Numbered from the stretch's first letter, positions 6,293 to 13,968 are shown. The stretch: DNA of 17,751 bases from an uncultured Gemmatimonadota bacterium (GCA_946479015.1 CAMLEQ010000024.1:1-17751); one strand, 5' to 3'. The notes: generated from the letters alone by a model not told the origin. Program-made: numbers and translations.

Positions 6293-8836
6293 ATGAGCGG
6301 GCCCGACCTGTACCGCCGCGTGTGCGAGCTCTTCGACGCGGCGCTGGAGCTCGACGCGGGCGCGCGCTCCGCCTTCCTGGACGACGTGTGCCGGGGCGAT
6401 GCCGTGGTGCGGCGCGAGGTGGCGTCGCTGCTCGAGTCGTTCGACGGCACGCGCACGGCGGCGCTCTTCCCGCCGCTCTTCCGGGCCGAGGAGGCCGGGA
6501 CGCTCGCCATCGGCCAGCGCATCGGGCCGTACACGCTCCGCCGGGCGATCGGGGAGGGGGGGATGGGCATCGTGTACCAGGCGACGCGCGAGGACGTGGG
6601 GAAGACGGTCGCGCTCAAGCTGGTGCGCCACGGCCGGCTCGCGTCGCCGGAGCACCTGCGGCGCTTCCTGCTCGAGCGGCGCGTGCTGGCCCGCCTGGAG
6701 CACGCGAACATCGCGCGGCTGCTCGACGCCGGCGTCACCGACTCCGGGCTCCCGTACCTCGTGATGGACTACGTGGACGGCGATCCGATCGACCGGTACT
6801 GCCATGCGCGCCGCCTCCCGGTGGAGGAGCGCCTCGCGCTCTTCTGTCGGGTGTGCGATGCGGTGCACTACGCGCACCGGCATCTGGTGGTGCATCGCGA
6901 CCTGAAGCCGTCGAACATCGCGGTCGCCGACGACGGCGTGCCGAAGCTCCTGGACTTCGGCATCGCCACGCTGATGGAGGAGGGCGGAGGCGTGGAGGGG
7001 AGGCTCACGCGCACGGGGCTCGTCATGCTGACGCCGGAGTACGCCGCGCCCGAGCAGGTGCGAGGGGAGCCGGTGACGACGGCCAGCGACGTCTACGCGC
7101 TGGGGCTCCTGCTGTTCGAGCTGCTGACCGGCGAGCGGCCGTACCGTCGGGAGTCGCGCACGACGCCGGAGCTGCTGCGGGCCATCTGCGAGGAGGAGCC
7201 GGAGCCGCCATCGGTGGTGGCGCGTCGTAGTCAGGCATCGCCGCGGCTCGCGCGCCGGCTGCGGGGGGACCTGGACACCATCGTGCTGAAGGCGCTCCGG
7301 AAGGAACCGGAGCGCCGGTATCATTCCGCGCAGGAGCTGCGGGAGGACATCGACCGCCACCTCGCCGGGCGGCCGGTGCGGGCGCGCGGCGACTCGATCC
7401 GGTACCGATCGCGGAAGTTCGTGCGACGGCACCGGGCGGCCGTCGCCGCCTCCGCGCTCCTCGTGCTCACGCTCGCCGGGGGGGTGGTCGCCACGGCGTT
7501 CCAGGCACGGCGCGCGGAAGCGGAGCGGGCCATCGCCGAGCAGCGGTTCCGGGACGTGCGCTCGCTCGCCGGCGAGCTCCTGTCCGACGTGCACGACGCG
7601 ATCAGCGACCTCCCCGGCTCGCTCCCGGTGCGCGCCACGCTCGTGACCGGAGCGCTCGAGCATCTGGACCGGCTGTATCGCCAGGCCGGCGACGACCCGG
7701 CGTTGATGCGGGAGATCGCCGCGGCGTACGTGAAGCTCGGGCTGGTGCAGGGGGATCCGACGGTCGCGAATCTTGGAGATCTCGCCGCCGCGCGCCGGAG
7801 CTTCGAGCGGGCGCTGTCGATCGCGGAGCGGTTGGTGGCGGCGGATCCGGGCGATCACGTGGCGCGGCGCACGCTCGCGCTCGCGCACGAGAAGATGAGC
7901 GATGCGGATGCGTGGGGGGGACGGCTGCCGGAGGGGGTCGCGCACGCGCGCAGCGCCCTCGAGCAGTGGCAGTCGCTCGCCACCGCCAATCCGGCGAGCA
8001 CGAGCGCCCTCCGCGCGGTGGTGACGAGCCACATCAAGCTCGGGGATCTCCTCGGCAACCCGAACCTCCCGAGCCTCTCCGAGCGCGCGGGCGCCACGCG
8101 CGAGTACCGGCACGCGCTCGCGCTGCTCGGCACCGTGCCGCGCGACAGCCTGAACGACTGGGCGACGCGGCGGCTGCTCGCGCTCGTGCACGAGCGGCTC
8201 GGGGCGATGCTGACCCTGGAGGGCCGGCACGCCGACGGGATCGCGGCGCTGGAGCGCACGCTGGTCATCCGCGAGGGGCTCGTGCGCGAGCGCGGCGCGA
8301 GCACCAACGCGCTGCGCGATCTGGCGGTGACGCACCAGGTCCTGTGCGAGGCGCGGCTCGCGGGCGGAGACCGCGGCGGGGCGCTGGCGCACTGCCGGCG
8401 GGGGGTGGCGCTGTACGAGTCGCTCCGCTCCGCCGATGCGCGGAACGCGCAGAGTCTCCACGATCTGGCGCTCGGCAGGCTGTCGATGCACAAGGTGCTC
8501 GCGGCCCGCGGCGAGCTGCACGCCTCGCTGGCGCAGCTCGACCTGAGCACCGAGCTGCTGCGCCGGCTCCTCGCGTCGCACGCCGACAACGTGCCCGCCC
8601 GGCGCGACCTCGCGCGCGGTCTCCTGTACGCCAGCACGGTGCACTCGCGGCTCGCCGCGCGCGGGAGTGGCGCCCCGGAGCAGCGCCACACGCACCGGCG
8701 GCACGCGATCGCGTCCTACGAGGAGGGGGAGCGGCTGCTGCTCGAGCTGCGCGCGACGGGGCGGATGGCGACCGAGGATTCGGTGCTGCTCGGGCGGGCG
8801 CGGGGGGCGCTCGGCGCCGGGCGCCGGGATCGCTGA
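6293..8836 (+). CDS. Transmembrane Ser/Thr protein kinase with TPR-like C-terminal domain
   Basis: Protein of 847 residues. The N-terminal segment (1-72), with LYRRVCELFDAALEL and FLDDVCRGD, is typical of bacterial kinases of this class. The kinase domain (about 78-360) is complete: glycine loop IGEGGMGIVY (86-95), Lys109 in VALKL, Glu128, catalytic HRDLKPSN (201-208), DFG 221-223 and APE 252-254. All key residues are intact, so it should be active. One membrane helix (about 382-402, AAVAASALLVLTLAGGVVATA) separates it from an alpha-helical 440-residue C-terminus with loosely repeating TPR-like units (for example AAARRSFERALSIAERLVAADP), probably extracytoplasmic and sensory. It starts 3 nt after the sigma stop, so the two genes are co-transcribed and probably translationally coupled. 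The most likely substrate is the adjacent sigma factor (inference). Confidence 0.95.
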   Translation: MSGPDLYRRVCELFDAALELDAGARSAFLDDVCRGDAVVRREVASLLESFDGTRTAALFPPLFRAEEAGTLAIGQRIGPYTLRRAIGEGGMGIVYQATREDVGKTVALKLVRHGRLASPEHLRRFLLERRVLARLEHANIARLLDAGVTDSGLPYLVMDYVDGDPIDRYCHARRLPVEERLALFCRVCDAVHYAHRHLVVHRDLKPSNIAVADDGVPKLLDFGIATLMEEGGGVEGRLTRTGLVMLTPEYAAPEQVRGEPVTTASDVYALGLLLFELLTGERPYRRESRTTPELLRAICEEEPEPPSVVARRSQASPRLARRLRGDLDTIVLKALRKEPERRYHSAQELREDIDRHLAGRPVRARGDSIRYRSRKFVRRHRAAVAASALLVLTLAGGVVATAFQARRAEAERAIAEQRFRDVRSLAGELLSDVHDAISDLPGSLPVRATLVTGALEHLDRLYRQAGDDPALMREIAAAYVKLGLVQGDPTVANLGDLAAARRSFERALSIAERLVAADPGDHVARRTLALAHEKMSDADAWGGRLPEGVAHARSALEQWQSLATANPASTSALRAVVTSHIKLGDLLGNPNLPSLSERAGATREYRHALALLGTVPRDSLNDWATRRLLALVHERLGAMLTLEGRHADGIAALERTLVIREGLVRERGASTNALRDLAVTHQVLCEARLAGGDRGGALAHCRRGVALYESLRSADARNAQSLHDLALGRLSMHKVLAARGELHASLAQLDLSTELLRRLLASHADNVPARRDLARGLLYASTVHSRLAARGSGAPEQRHTHRRHAIASYEEGERLLLELRATGRMATEDSVLLGRARGALGAGRRDR

Positions 8837-8846
8837 CCGGCAGCGG

Positions 8847-8864
8847 CCGGAGCGCTCGATCCGG
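8847..8864 (+). terminator. Weak hairpin after the kinase gene
   Basis: CCGGA (8847-8851) pairs with TCCGG (8860-8864) across 8 nt, with an outer ACCGG/CCGGT pair (8836-8840 and 8861-8865) as an alternative. There is no U-tract. It may end the sigma/kinase transcript, but the stem is short for such GC-rich DNA. Confidence 0.22.
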
Positions 8865-8908
8865 TACATTGTCGTCGATCCCTGCCGAACGGGGAGCCGG
8901 GCGGCCAA

Positions 8909-8935
8909 TGTCGAGTGGCGCCGGTCTCGAACGTC
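8909..8935 (+). promoter_or_regulatory. Predicted ECF42-type promoter of the SRPBCC-DGPF-sigma operon
   Basis: TGTCGA (8909-8914), 17-nt spacer, CGTC (8932-8935). The consensus described for ECF42 sigma factors is, as I recall it, -35 TGTCGA and -10 CG(A/T)C. The site lies about 60 nt before the ATG of the first gene of an operon that ends in an ECF42-type sigma factor, so it would make the operon autoregulated. Position, spacing and operon content agree; no activity is shown. Confidence 0.6.
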
Positions 8936-8995
8936 CTCGAGAACGACCGCGACCGCTCCGGCCGCGGCGCCAATCCTGACCCTCTCGAGAAGATC

Positions 8996-9994
8996 ATGAC
9001 CAGATCCAGCACCGCGGGCGTCGAGCCGAGGACACCGCCCGTCGCGGCGGCCGACGCCGCACCCCTCCACCAGTCGATCCGCGTGCCCGTCGAGCCGGCA
9101 CGGGCGTTCGAGATCTTCACCGCCGGCGTGCGCGAGTGGTGGATTCCCTCGTACTCCATCAACCCCACGAAGGCGCCGATCGCCGACGTCGTGCTCGAGC
9201 CGCGGGTCGGCGGCCGCTGGTACGAGCGCGGTGAGGACGGGAGCGAGTGCGAGTGGGCGCGGGTGCTCGCGTGGGAGCCGGCGGAGCGGCTCGTGGTGGA
9301 GTGGCACGCGGCCGGGGAACCGACGGAGCTCGAGGTGCGCTTCCACGCTCCGGCGCCGCGCGCGACCGTCGTGACTGTCGTGCACCGCGGCTTCGAGCGC
9401 TTCGGTGACGCGGCGGCGCGGATGCGCGCGATGCACGACGAGGGCTGGTCGGCGCTGCTGAGCTGCTTCGCGACGGTGGCGCAGGAGCGTGGCGCGGCGT
9501 ACGACGACCGCGCGGCCTCGCACGGGACGGCGCGCGCGGTGACCGATGGCGAGACGGTCCTGGCGACGATGGATCTACCGGCGACGCCGGCGCGCCTCTT
9601 CCGCGCGCTCACCACGGCGGAAGTCGAGCACTGGTGGGGCGCCGCGGACACGTACCGGATCACGGAGTGGAGCGCGGATGTCCGCGTCGGCGGGCGGTGG
9701 TCGGCCGTCGTGCGCCTTCCGGATGGCGGTGCCTTCCCGGCGAGCGGTGAGTTCCTCGCGATCGACGCGCCGCACCGGTTCGTGCAGACGCGCCGCTACG
9801 ACTGGGACTACCCGGAGCTCGGCCGCCGCGACACGATCGTCACCTTCCAGCTCGACCCGATCAGCACGGGGACGCGCGTCACGGTGCGCCAGGATGGGTT
9901 CGCGGGGCTGCGCGGCCCGGCCGATCACCACGCGGAGGGGTGGGTCGGGTTCCTGGGCTATCTCGCGGCGTACGTGCGGGCGGAATGCGCCTGA
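8996..9994 (+). CDS. Tandem SRPBCC (AHSA1/START-like) domain protein
   Basis: Protein of 332 residues made of two SRPBCC domains, about 25-163 and 184-328. The copies share landmarks in the same order: IRVPVEPARAFEIFT with REWW against MDLPATPARLFRALT with EHWW; EPRVGGRWYE (68-77) against DVRVGGRWSA (228-237); and EGWSALL (149-155) against EGWVGFLGYL (314-323). SRPBCC domains are helix-grip folds that bind hydrophobic ligands in a deep pocket; no catalytic residues are evident. Single-domain AHSA1-like proteins often sit next to DGPF proteins and ECF sigma factors, and here a fused pair fills that place. The ATG at 8996 is preceded by GAGAAG; a GTG at 8915 in frame would start inside the predicted promoter, so it is rejected. 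The DGPF gene follows after 49 nt. Confidence 0.88.
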   Translation: MTRSSTAGVEPRTPPVAAADAAPLHQSIRVPVEPARAFEIFTAGVREWWIPSYSINPTKAPIADVVLEPRVGGRWYERGEDGSECEWARVLAWEPAERLVVEWHAAGEPTELEVRFHAPAPRATVVTVVHRGFERFGDAAARMRAMHDEGWSALLSCFATVAQERGAAYDDRAASHGTARAVTDGETVLATMDLPATPARLFRALTTAEVEHWWGAADTYRITEWSADVRVGGRWSAVVRLPDGGAFPASGEFLAIDAPHRFVQTRRYDWDYPELGRRDTIVTFQLDPISTGTRVTVRQDGFAGLRGPADHHAEGWVGFLGYLAAYVRAECA

Positions 9995-10043
9995 GCGCGC
10001 CGACCGCACGCGTGACCTTCACTTCGAGAGTACGAACGGAGAC

Positions 10044-10409
10044 ATGGCGAAATACCTGTTGATCCTTGGCGGCGCGGACCTCGACAAGCGCGGCGGCAAT
10101 CCCGAGTTCCGTCCGATGATGCTCGAGCGCTACATGGCGTGGGTGCGCGACCTGCGCGAGCGCGGGCAGTTCGTGTCGAGCCACAAGCTGTACGACCAGA
10201 CCGGCCGCCGACTCACGATCCGCGGCGGGGAGGTGACCGACGGGCCGTTCATCGAGGCGAAGGATGCCGTCGGCGGGATCTTCGTCATCGAGGCGGCGTC
10301 GCTCGACGAGGCGACCGACGTGGCGCGCGCGTGCCCGGTGCTCGACCTGCAGAACGGCTACGTCGAGGTGCGCGTCATCGAGGCCTCCCAGCCGAACGGC
10401 CGCGGGTGA
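10044..10409 (+). CDS. DGPF-domain (YCII-related) protein
   Basis: Protein of 121 residues with the YCII-like ferredoxin fold. It opens MAKYLLILGG, contains the signature TDGPFIEAKDAVGGIFVIEA (65-84; DGPF at 66-69) and a helix SLDEATDVARACPVLD, and closes with a strand EVRVIEA. Its biochemical role is unknown. The family is the constant genomic partner of ECF42 sigma factors, and in Streptomyces such genes are targets of the sigma factor. CGGAG lies just before the ATG. Its stop overlaps the GTG start of the sigma gene (GTGA, 10406-10409), so the two are translationally coupled. Confidence 0.92.
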   Translation: MAKYLLILGGADLDKRGGNPEFRPMMLERYMAWVRDLRERGQFVSSHKLYDQTGRRLTIRGGEVTDGPFIEAKDAVGGIFVIEAASLDEATDVARACPVLDLQNGYVEVRVIEASQPNGRG

Positions 10410-11641
10410 CCCAGGGCGACGAGGTCCGCGAGGTTCTCGAGCGTCGCTTCCGGGGGAGCCACGCGCGCCTCGTCGCCGCGCTCACGCGCCGATTCGGCGT
10501 CGGGCGCTTCGCGCTGGTCGAGCACGCGGTGCAGGACGCCTACGTGCGGGCGCTCGACCGTTGGACCATGGACGGGATGCCGGCGGATCCCGAGGGGTGG
10601 CTCGTGCGCGTGGCGCACAACGCGGTGGTCGACGCGCTCCGGCGGGAGCGCGGCGGCCTCCGCCTCGAGCACGCGCACGACGTGCCCGATGCCGGCCCAC
10701 CGGCGTTCGACACGGAGGACGAGGTCCGGCTCATCTTCCTCTGCTGCGATCCCGTGCTCCCGCGCGCCGCGCAGATCGCGCTCGTGCTCAATGTCGCGTT
10801 CGGGCTGAGCGCCCGGCAGATCGCCACCGCGTTCGTGAGCGACGAACGGACCGTGGCGCAGCGGATCGTGCGCGCGAAGCAGCGGCTGCGCGAGCAGGGC
10901 GTGCGCTTCGACGTCCCCACGCGCGGCGCGCTCCCCGAGCGCCTCGCCTCGATCCTCGACGTGCTCTACCTCGTGTTCTCGGAGGGGTACAGCCCGAGCA
11001 TCGGCGAGGAGGCGTTCGATCCGGGGCTGTGCCGGGAGTCGCTGCGCTTCGTCAGGTTGTTCACGGAGCGCGCGGACACCGCGCTCCCCGCCGCGTTCGC
11101 GCTGCGCGCGCTGCTCTGCTTCCACGCGGCGCGCGCGCCGGCCCGCCTCGCCGACGACGGGAGCCTGCTGCTCATGGCGGAGCAGGACCGTTCGGAGTGG
11201 GATGGCGCGCTCGTCGCGGAGGCCTTCTCGTGCCTGGATCGCGCCGGCACCGGCACGGAGCTCACGCGTTTCCACCTCGAGGCCGGGATCGCCGCGTGTC
11301 ACGCGGTCGCGCCCACGTACGCGGCCACCGATTGGGCGCGCATCGTCGAGCTGTACGACCTCCTGCGCGCGCGCTGGCCGTCGCTCGTGGTCGATGTGAA
11401 CCGCGCGCTCGCGGTGGCGATGCTCGCCGGCGCGCGCGCGGGACTCGACGAGCTGGACGCGATCCCGGAGCGAGAGGTGCTCGCGCGATATCCGTACGCG
11501 CTGGCGGCGTACGCCGAGCTGCTCGCATCGCTCGGCGAGCTGGAGCAGGCGCGCGTCTACCTCGATCGGGCGATGGCGCAGCAGGCCGCCGCCGCGCAGC
11601 GCGCCCTCCTGGCGCGGAAGCGCGCGGCGCTCCAACGCTGA
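10406..11641 (+). CDS. ECF42-type sigma factor with long C-terminal helical extension
   Basis: Protein of 411 residues, about twice the length of a minimal ECF sigma factor. Region 2 spans about 8-82 (LVEHAVQDAYVRALDRW, WLVRVAHNAVVDALRRER). Region 4 spans about 105-165 (EVRLIFLCCDPVLP, then FGLSARQIATAFVSDERTVAQRIVRAKQRL). From residue 170 an extension begins with the group hallmark VLYLVFSEGYSPS (186-198) and continues as TPR-like helices to the end, including YALAAYAELLASLGELEQARVYLDRA. In ECF42 this extension replaces an anti-sigma factor and is required for activity. GTG at 10406 is the natural start because it overlaps the DGPF stop by 4 bp. It shares the operon with the DGPF and SRPBCC proteins and converges on the cupin gene, 22 bp away. 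What signal it senses is unknown. Confidence 0.92.
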   Translation: MTQGDEVREVLERRFRGSHARLVAALTRRFGVGRFALVEHAVQDAYVRALDRWTMDGMPADPEGWLVRVAHNAVVDALRRERGGLRLEHAHDVPDAGPPAFDTEDEVRLIFLCCDPVLPRAAQIALVLNVAFGLSARQIATAFVSDERTVAQRIVRAKQRLREQGVRFDVPTRGALPERLASILDVLYLVFSEGYSPSIGEEAFDPGLCRESLRFVRLFTERADTALPAAFALRALLCFHAARAPARLADDGSLLLMAEQDRSEWDGALVAEAFSCLDRAGTGTELTRFHLEAGIAACHAVAPTYAATDWARIVELYDLLRARWPSLVVDVNRALAVAMLAGARAGLDELDAIPEREVLARYPYALAAYAELLASLGELEQARVYLDRAMAQQAAAAQRALLARKRAALQR

Positions 11642-11663
11642 GCGGCGGAGGCGGGCGCGTCGC

Positions 11664-12107
11664 CTACGCGCTCGCGAGCCGCATCCCGAACGCCTCGAAG
11701 ACGGGCCCCACGGCCATGGGGGTGCGCTCGCGGTCGTACGGTCCCGACCACGCCGCCGCCAGCGCGCGGAAGAACCGCTCGAACTCGGCGGGTCCCACGG
11801 CGAGCATGCGGGACGGGGCGTTGCCGCCGCCGGCGAAGCGGTGCTTCGCCCCGCGCGGCACGACGATCGTCTCCCCCGGTCGCGCCGTCCAGGTGACGAG
11901 ACGGCCGTCTCGCTCGACCGTCCACTCGACCTCCCCCTCGAGCAGGTGGAACGTCTCCACCCAGCGGTCCGTGTGGAGCGCGGTCGCCCCGCCGCCGGGC
12001 TGGATCACCAGCTCCATCACGCAGTAGCCGCCCCCCGCCTCGTCCCCCGAGACGAGAACGGTGATCTCGTTGTTGCCGAGGAATCGGATGACCCGGTCGG
12101 ACGTCAT
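11664..12107 (-). CDS. Cupin-domain protein
   Basis: Protein of 147 residues with a single cupin barrel. Motif 1 is LHTDRWVETFHLLEGEVEWTVE (44-65) and motif 2 is ARPGETIVVPRGAKHRF (75-91). Of the usual metal ligands, His45, Glu51 and His89 are present, but the second His of the HxH pair is Asp47, so metal binding may be altered or lost. The C-terminal tail FERFFRALAAAW is like those of quercetin-dioxygenase-type small cupins. The start at 12107 overlaps the TetR stop (ATGA, 12104-12107), so it is co-translated with the regulator and may supply or sense its ligand (inference). The frame is open further upstream inside tetR, but those residues are not cupin-like. Confidence 0.87.
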   Translation of the reverse strand: MTSDRVIRFLGNNEITVLVSGDEAGGGYCVMELVIQPGGGATALHTDRWVETFHLLEGEVEWTVERDGRLVTWTARPGETIVVPRGAKHRFAGGGNAPSRMLAVGPAEFERFFRALAAAWSGPYDRERTPMAVGPVFEAFGMRLASA

Positions 12108-12706
12108 CGTGCGCCCCCATTTCGCGTGGCGTGCGTGCCCTCGCGCAGGCGCGCGAGGAGCGTCTCGATCGCCCACTCCACCGCCGAGCGGGCGCTCGAT
12201 GCATCGAGCCCCGATTCGTCCTGGATCGTCGTCCACGCGTTCGAGCTGCACAGGTAGGCGAGCACGGGCGCGGCGCGGTCCAGCTCGCGCCGCGTCGCGC
12301 CCGGCGCCTCGGCGCGGAGCGCGCGCCGGATCGCGTCGACCCGCTCACGGCGGTAGCCGCCGCGGACGGCGCGGCCGGTCTCCGTTCGGAGCAACGCGCG
12401 GGCGAGGCGCGGGCGGCGCTGCAGCCGCGAGGTGGCCGTGCGGAAGCTGGCCGCGATCCCCTCGGGACCGATCTCGATCGGCAGCTGGAGCAGCTCGCCC
12501 CGGATCCACTCGCCCGCCGCGTCGAGCAAGCGGGCGCGGCTGGGGAAGTAGCGATACAGCGTGCGCCGCGACACGCCCGCCTCGCGGGCGAGATCTTCCA
12601 TCGCCACGTCGTCGGCGTCGCCGGCCTCGAGGTGGCGCACGAGCGCCTCCAGGATCGCGGTGCGGGCGACGGCCGCCTGGCGGGTCCGGAGCGAATCGGT
12701 CGGCAT
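12104..12706 (-). CDS. TetR/AcrR-family transcriptional regulator
   Basis: Protein of 200 residues. The N-terminal helix-turn-helix (about 12-62) has AILEALVRHLEAGDADDVAMEDLAREAGVSRRTLYRYFPSRARLLDAA, the classic TetR pattern with TLYRYFPS. The C-terminal ligand domain has no recognisable specificity; LAYLCSSNAWTTIQDESGL (151-169) resembles that of multidrug-type regulators. The start at 12706 fits the family N-terminus, yet no Shine-Dalgarno is present: a consensus -35 and a -10 lie so close that transcription would begin at or next to the ATG. The gene starts 31 bp after the reductase-like gene and overlaps the cupin by 4 bp. It probably represses its own promoter through the overlapping dyad. 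Confidence 0.92.
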   Translation of the reverse strand: MPTDSLRTRQAAVARTAILEALVRHLEAGDADDVAMEDLAREAGVSRRTLYRYFPSRARLLDAAGEWIRGELLQLPIEIGPEGIAASFRTATSRLQRRPRLARALLRTETGRAVRGGYRRERVDAIRRALRAEAPGATRRELDRAAPVLAYLCSSNAWTTIQDESGLDASSARSAVEWAIETLLARLREGTHATRNGGAR

Positions 12707-12740
12707 GACACACTAGTACCGTATTAGCACAACTGTGTCA
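12706..12740. promoter_or_regulatory. Dyad operator candidate at the tetR start
   Basis: Two nested dyads are present. The inner CTAGTAC (12713-12719) and GTATTAG (12721-12727) match at 6 of 7 positions around one central base. The outer TGACACA (12706-12712) and TGTGTCA (12734-12740) are perfect 7-bp arms. The inner dyad covers the predicted -10 and spacer of the tetR promoter, where bound TetR would block polymerase. This is standard TetR operator geometry. Confidence 0.55.
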
Positions 12741-12741
12741 A
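12713..12741 (-). promoter_or_regulatory. tetR promoter embedded in the end of the upstream gene
   Basis: On the minus strand, TTGACA (12741-12736, perfect -35), 17-nt spacer, TACTAG (12718-12713). The -10 hexamer is imperfect, but the spacing is ideal. The first base of the start codon at 12706 is 7 nt after the -10, so the message should be leaderless. The -35 overlaps the stop codon of the reductase-like gene (12740-12738). Confidence 0.5.
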
Positions 12742-13391
12742 CCGCTCCCCGGGTCGAGTCGCTCGAACCGGTACGCCAGCTCCGGCCCGTCCTCCCCCTC
12801 GTACGCGAGCCGCGCGACGAGCAGCGCGAAAGGCTCGGTGTAGCGGGCCGTGCGCAGCGAGCCCGCGTCCACCGGCTCGAACCCCACGTCGCGAATCAGT
12901 CCGGCGGCCGTCTCCTTCGCGCCGGCATCATCGCCGCAGTACACCAGGCTGGGCGCGGGAATGCGCCCCCGCGCCTCGTACACCCCGAACAGCACCTCGC
13001 TCGGCACGGTGTTGAACGCCGAGACGACCCGCGCGCCGGAAACCTTCCTCGCCAGCTCCTCCGCGCCCGAGGAGGTGTGGGCGACCACGAGCTCGGTGTC
13101 CTCGGCGTTCATCGGGAGCGAGCAGCTCACGATGACCTTGCCGGACACGTCCCCCGCCTGCCGCAACACGTCGTCGACGCGAGACCAGTGCACCGCGAGC
13201 AGGAGCGCATCCGAGCCCCGCGCGGCCTCCCCCGGCGTGCCGGCCCGCGCGCCCTCCCCAGCGTCCCGCGCCAGCCGCTCGAGCTTCGTCCGATGGCGCG
13301 CGTAGCTGAACACCACCTCGTGCCCGGCCCGGGCGAAGAGCGTCCCGAGCTTCGCTCCCATCAGCCCCGATCCGAGGATGCCGATGCGCAT
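12738..13391 (-). CDS. NAD(P)-binding protein, F420-dependent NADP reductase-like
   Basis: Protein of 217 residues with a Rossmann fold: MRIGILGSGLMGAKLG has the G-x-G-x-x-G dinucleotide site at 7-12, followed by GHEVVFSYARHRTKLERLA. The middle has SDALLLAVHWSRVDDVL and the end has VVSAFNTVPSEVLFG, LVYCGDDAGAKETAAGLI and GFEPVDAGSLRTAR, the pattern of NADPH:F420 oxidoreductase-like proteins and their F420-independent relatives. No cofactor F420 biosynthesis gene is in the window, so use of F420 is not supported; a NAD(P)-dependent reductase or dehydrogenase is the safer call. AGGAGGAG stands just before the ATG. It follows the membrane protein by 13 nt and precedes tetR. Confidence 0.85.
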   Translation of the reverse strand: MRIGILGSGLMGAKLGTLFARAGHEVVFSYARHRTKLERLARDAGEGARAGTPGEAARGSDALLLAVHWSRVDDVLRQAGDVSGKVIVSCSLPMNAEDTELVVAHTSSGAEELARKVSGARVVSAFNTVPSEVLFGVYEARGRIPAPSLVYCGDDAGAKETAAGLIRDVGFEPVDAGSLRTARYTEPFALLVARLAYEGEDGPELAYRFERLDPGSG

Positions 13392-13404
13392 GCTGCTCCT
13401 CCTC

Positions 13405-13968
13405 TCACGTGGTCCGCGTCTGCTCGCGCGTCCCCCCGTCGTCGCGCGGGGCGTCGACGGCGATGTACGTCACCGTGTCCCATGCGTTGTGGATCCCGAT
13501 GAGCAGCAAGCCGAGCGCCGTGCCGGCGATGGCGAACAGCGCGCCCCGGGTGCTCGGGCGGAGGAGCACCGCGGAGAGCAGGAGCGCGGCGTAGACGCTG
13601 CACGGCAGGATCGCGTGCCAGAGCCAGTCCTCGAACACCGGCTTGTAGGTCGTCTGGCGACGGGCACGGTAGACCACGGTCGCGGCGTAGCCGACGCCGA
13701 TGATACCGCAGGCGGCGAGCACGATCGCCAGGGAGAGGAGGGTGGGCCACGGAGCGCTCATGATGGCCGAGATGAGCAGCGCGCCGCCCAGGTGCACGAC
13801 GGTCGGCGTTCCGAAGGCGCTGATCGATCCGGCGGTGCCAGGCGTGCGCGTGTCGGCGATGAGGGTGATCACCACGAACTGCAGGCCGATGAGCGCGGCG
13901 CCCGATGAGCCGACGATGACGTAGAAGCTTTCCCAGCCGGAGAGGGCTGGATGCGCGAGCTCGGTCAT
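13405..13968 (-). CDS. Five-helix integral membrane protein of unknown function
   Basis: I do not recognise the family. The protein has 187 residues and about five hydrophobic helices (approximately 14-37, 56-72, 75-100, 118-136 and 142-162), with a positively charged loop after helix 3 ([12 protein letters not shown]) and a polar, charged tail rich in Asp, Arg and Thr. [11 protein letters not shown] follows the last helix and contains the only concentration of potentially functional polar residues in or near the membrane. The start is good, with GGAGG seven bases before the ATG at 13968. It is the first gene of the leftward run and is divergent from the LuxR-type regulator, so the two probably share control. 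Confidence 0.75.
   Translation of the reverse strand: MTELAHPALSGWESFYVIVGSSGAALIGLQFVVITLIADTRTPGTAGSISAFGTPTVVHLGGALLISAIMSAPWPTLLSLAIVLAACGIIGVGYAATVVYRARRQTTYKPVFEDWLWHAILPCSVYAALLLSAVLLRPSTRGALFAIAGTALGLLLIGIHNAWDTVTYIAVDAPRDDGGTREQTRTT

Noticed and set aside
5324..9523. 1399-residue open frame on the minus strand
   Set aside because: It is antisense to the sigma, kinase and SRPBCC genes, is full of His/Arg/Pro low-complexity sequence and has no family features; it is a product of GC-biased third positions.
10172..10177. TGTCGA inside the DGPF gene as another ECF42 -35 element
   Set aside because: The nearest CGAC follows at 13 nt, not 16-18, and the word is common in GC-rich coding sequence.
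10264..12027. 587-residue open frame on the plus strand
   Set aside because: It runs in another frame through the DGPF and ECF42 genes and then into the antisense of the cupin; Arg/Ala/Gly-rich without motifs.
12738..13391. Assignment as a true coenzyme F420 reductase
   Set aside because: The fold matches, but no F420 biosynthesis or other F420-dependent gene is present in the window, so only NAD(P) binding is supported.
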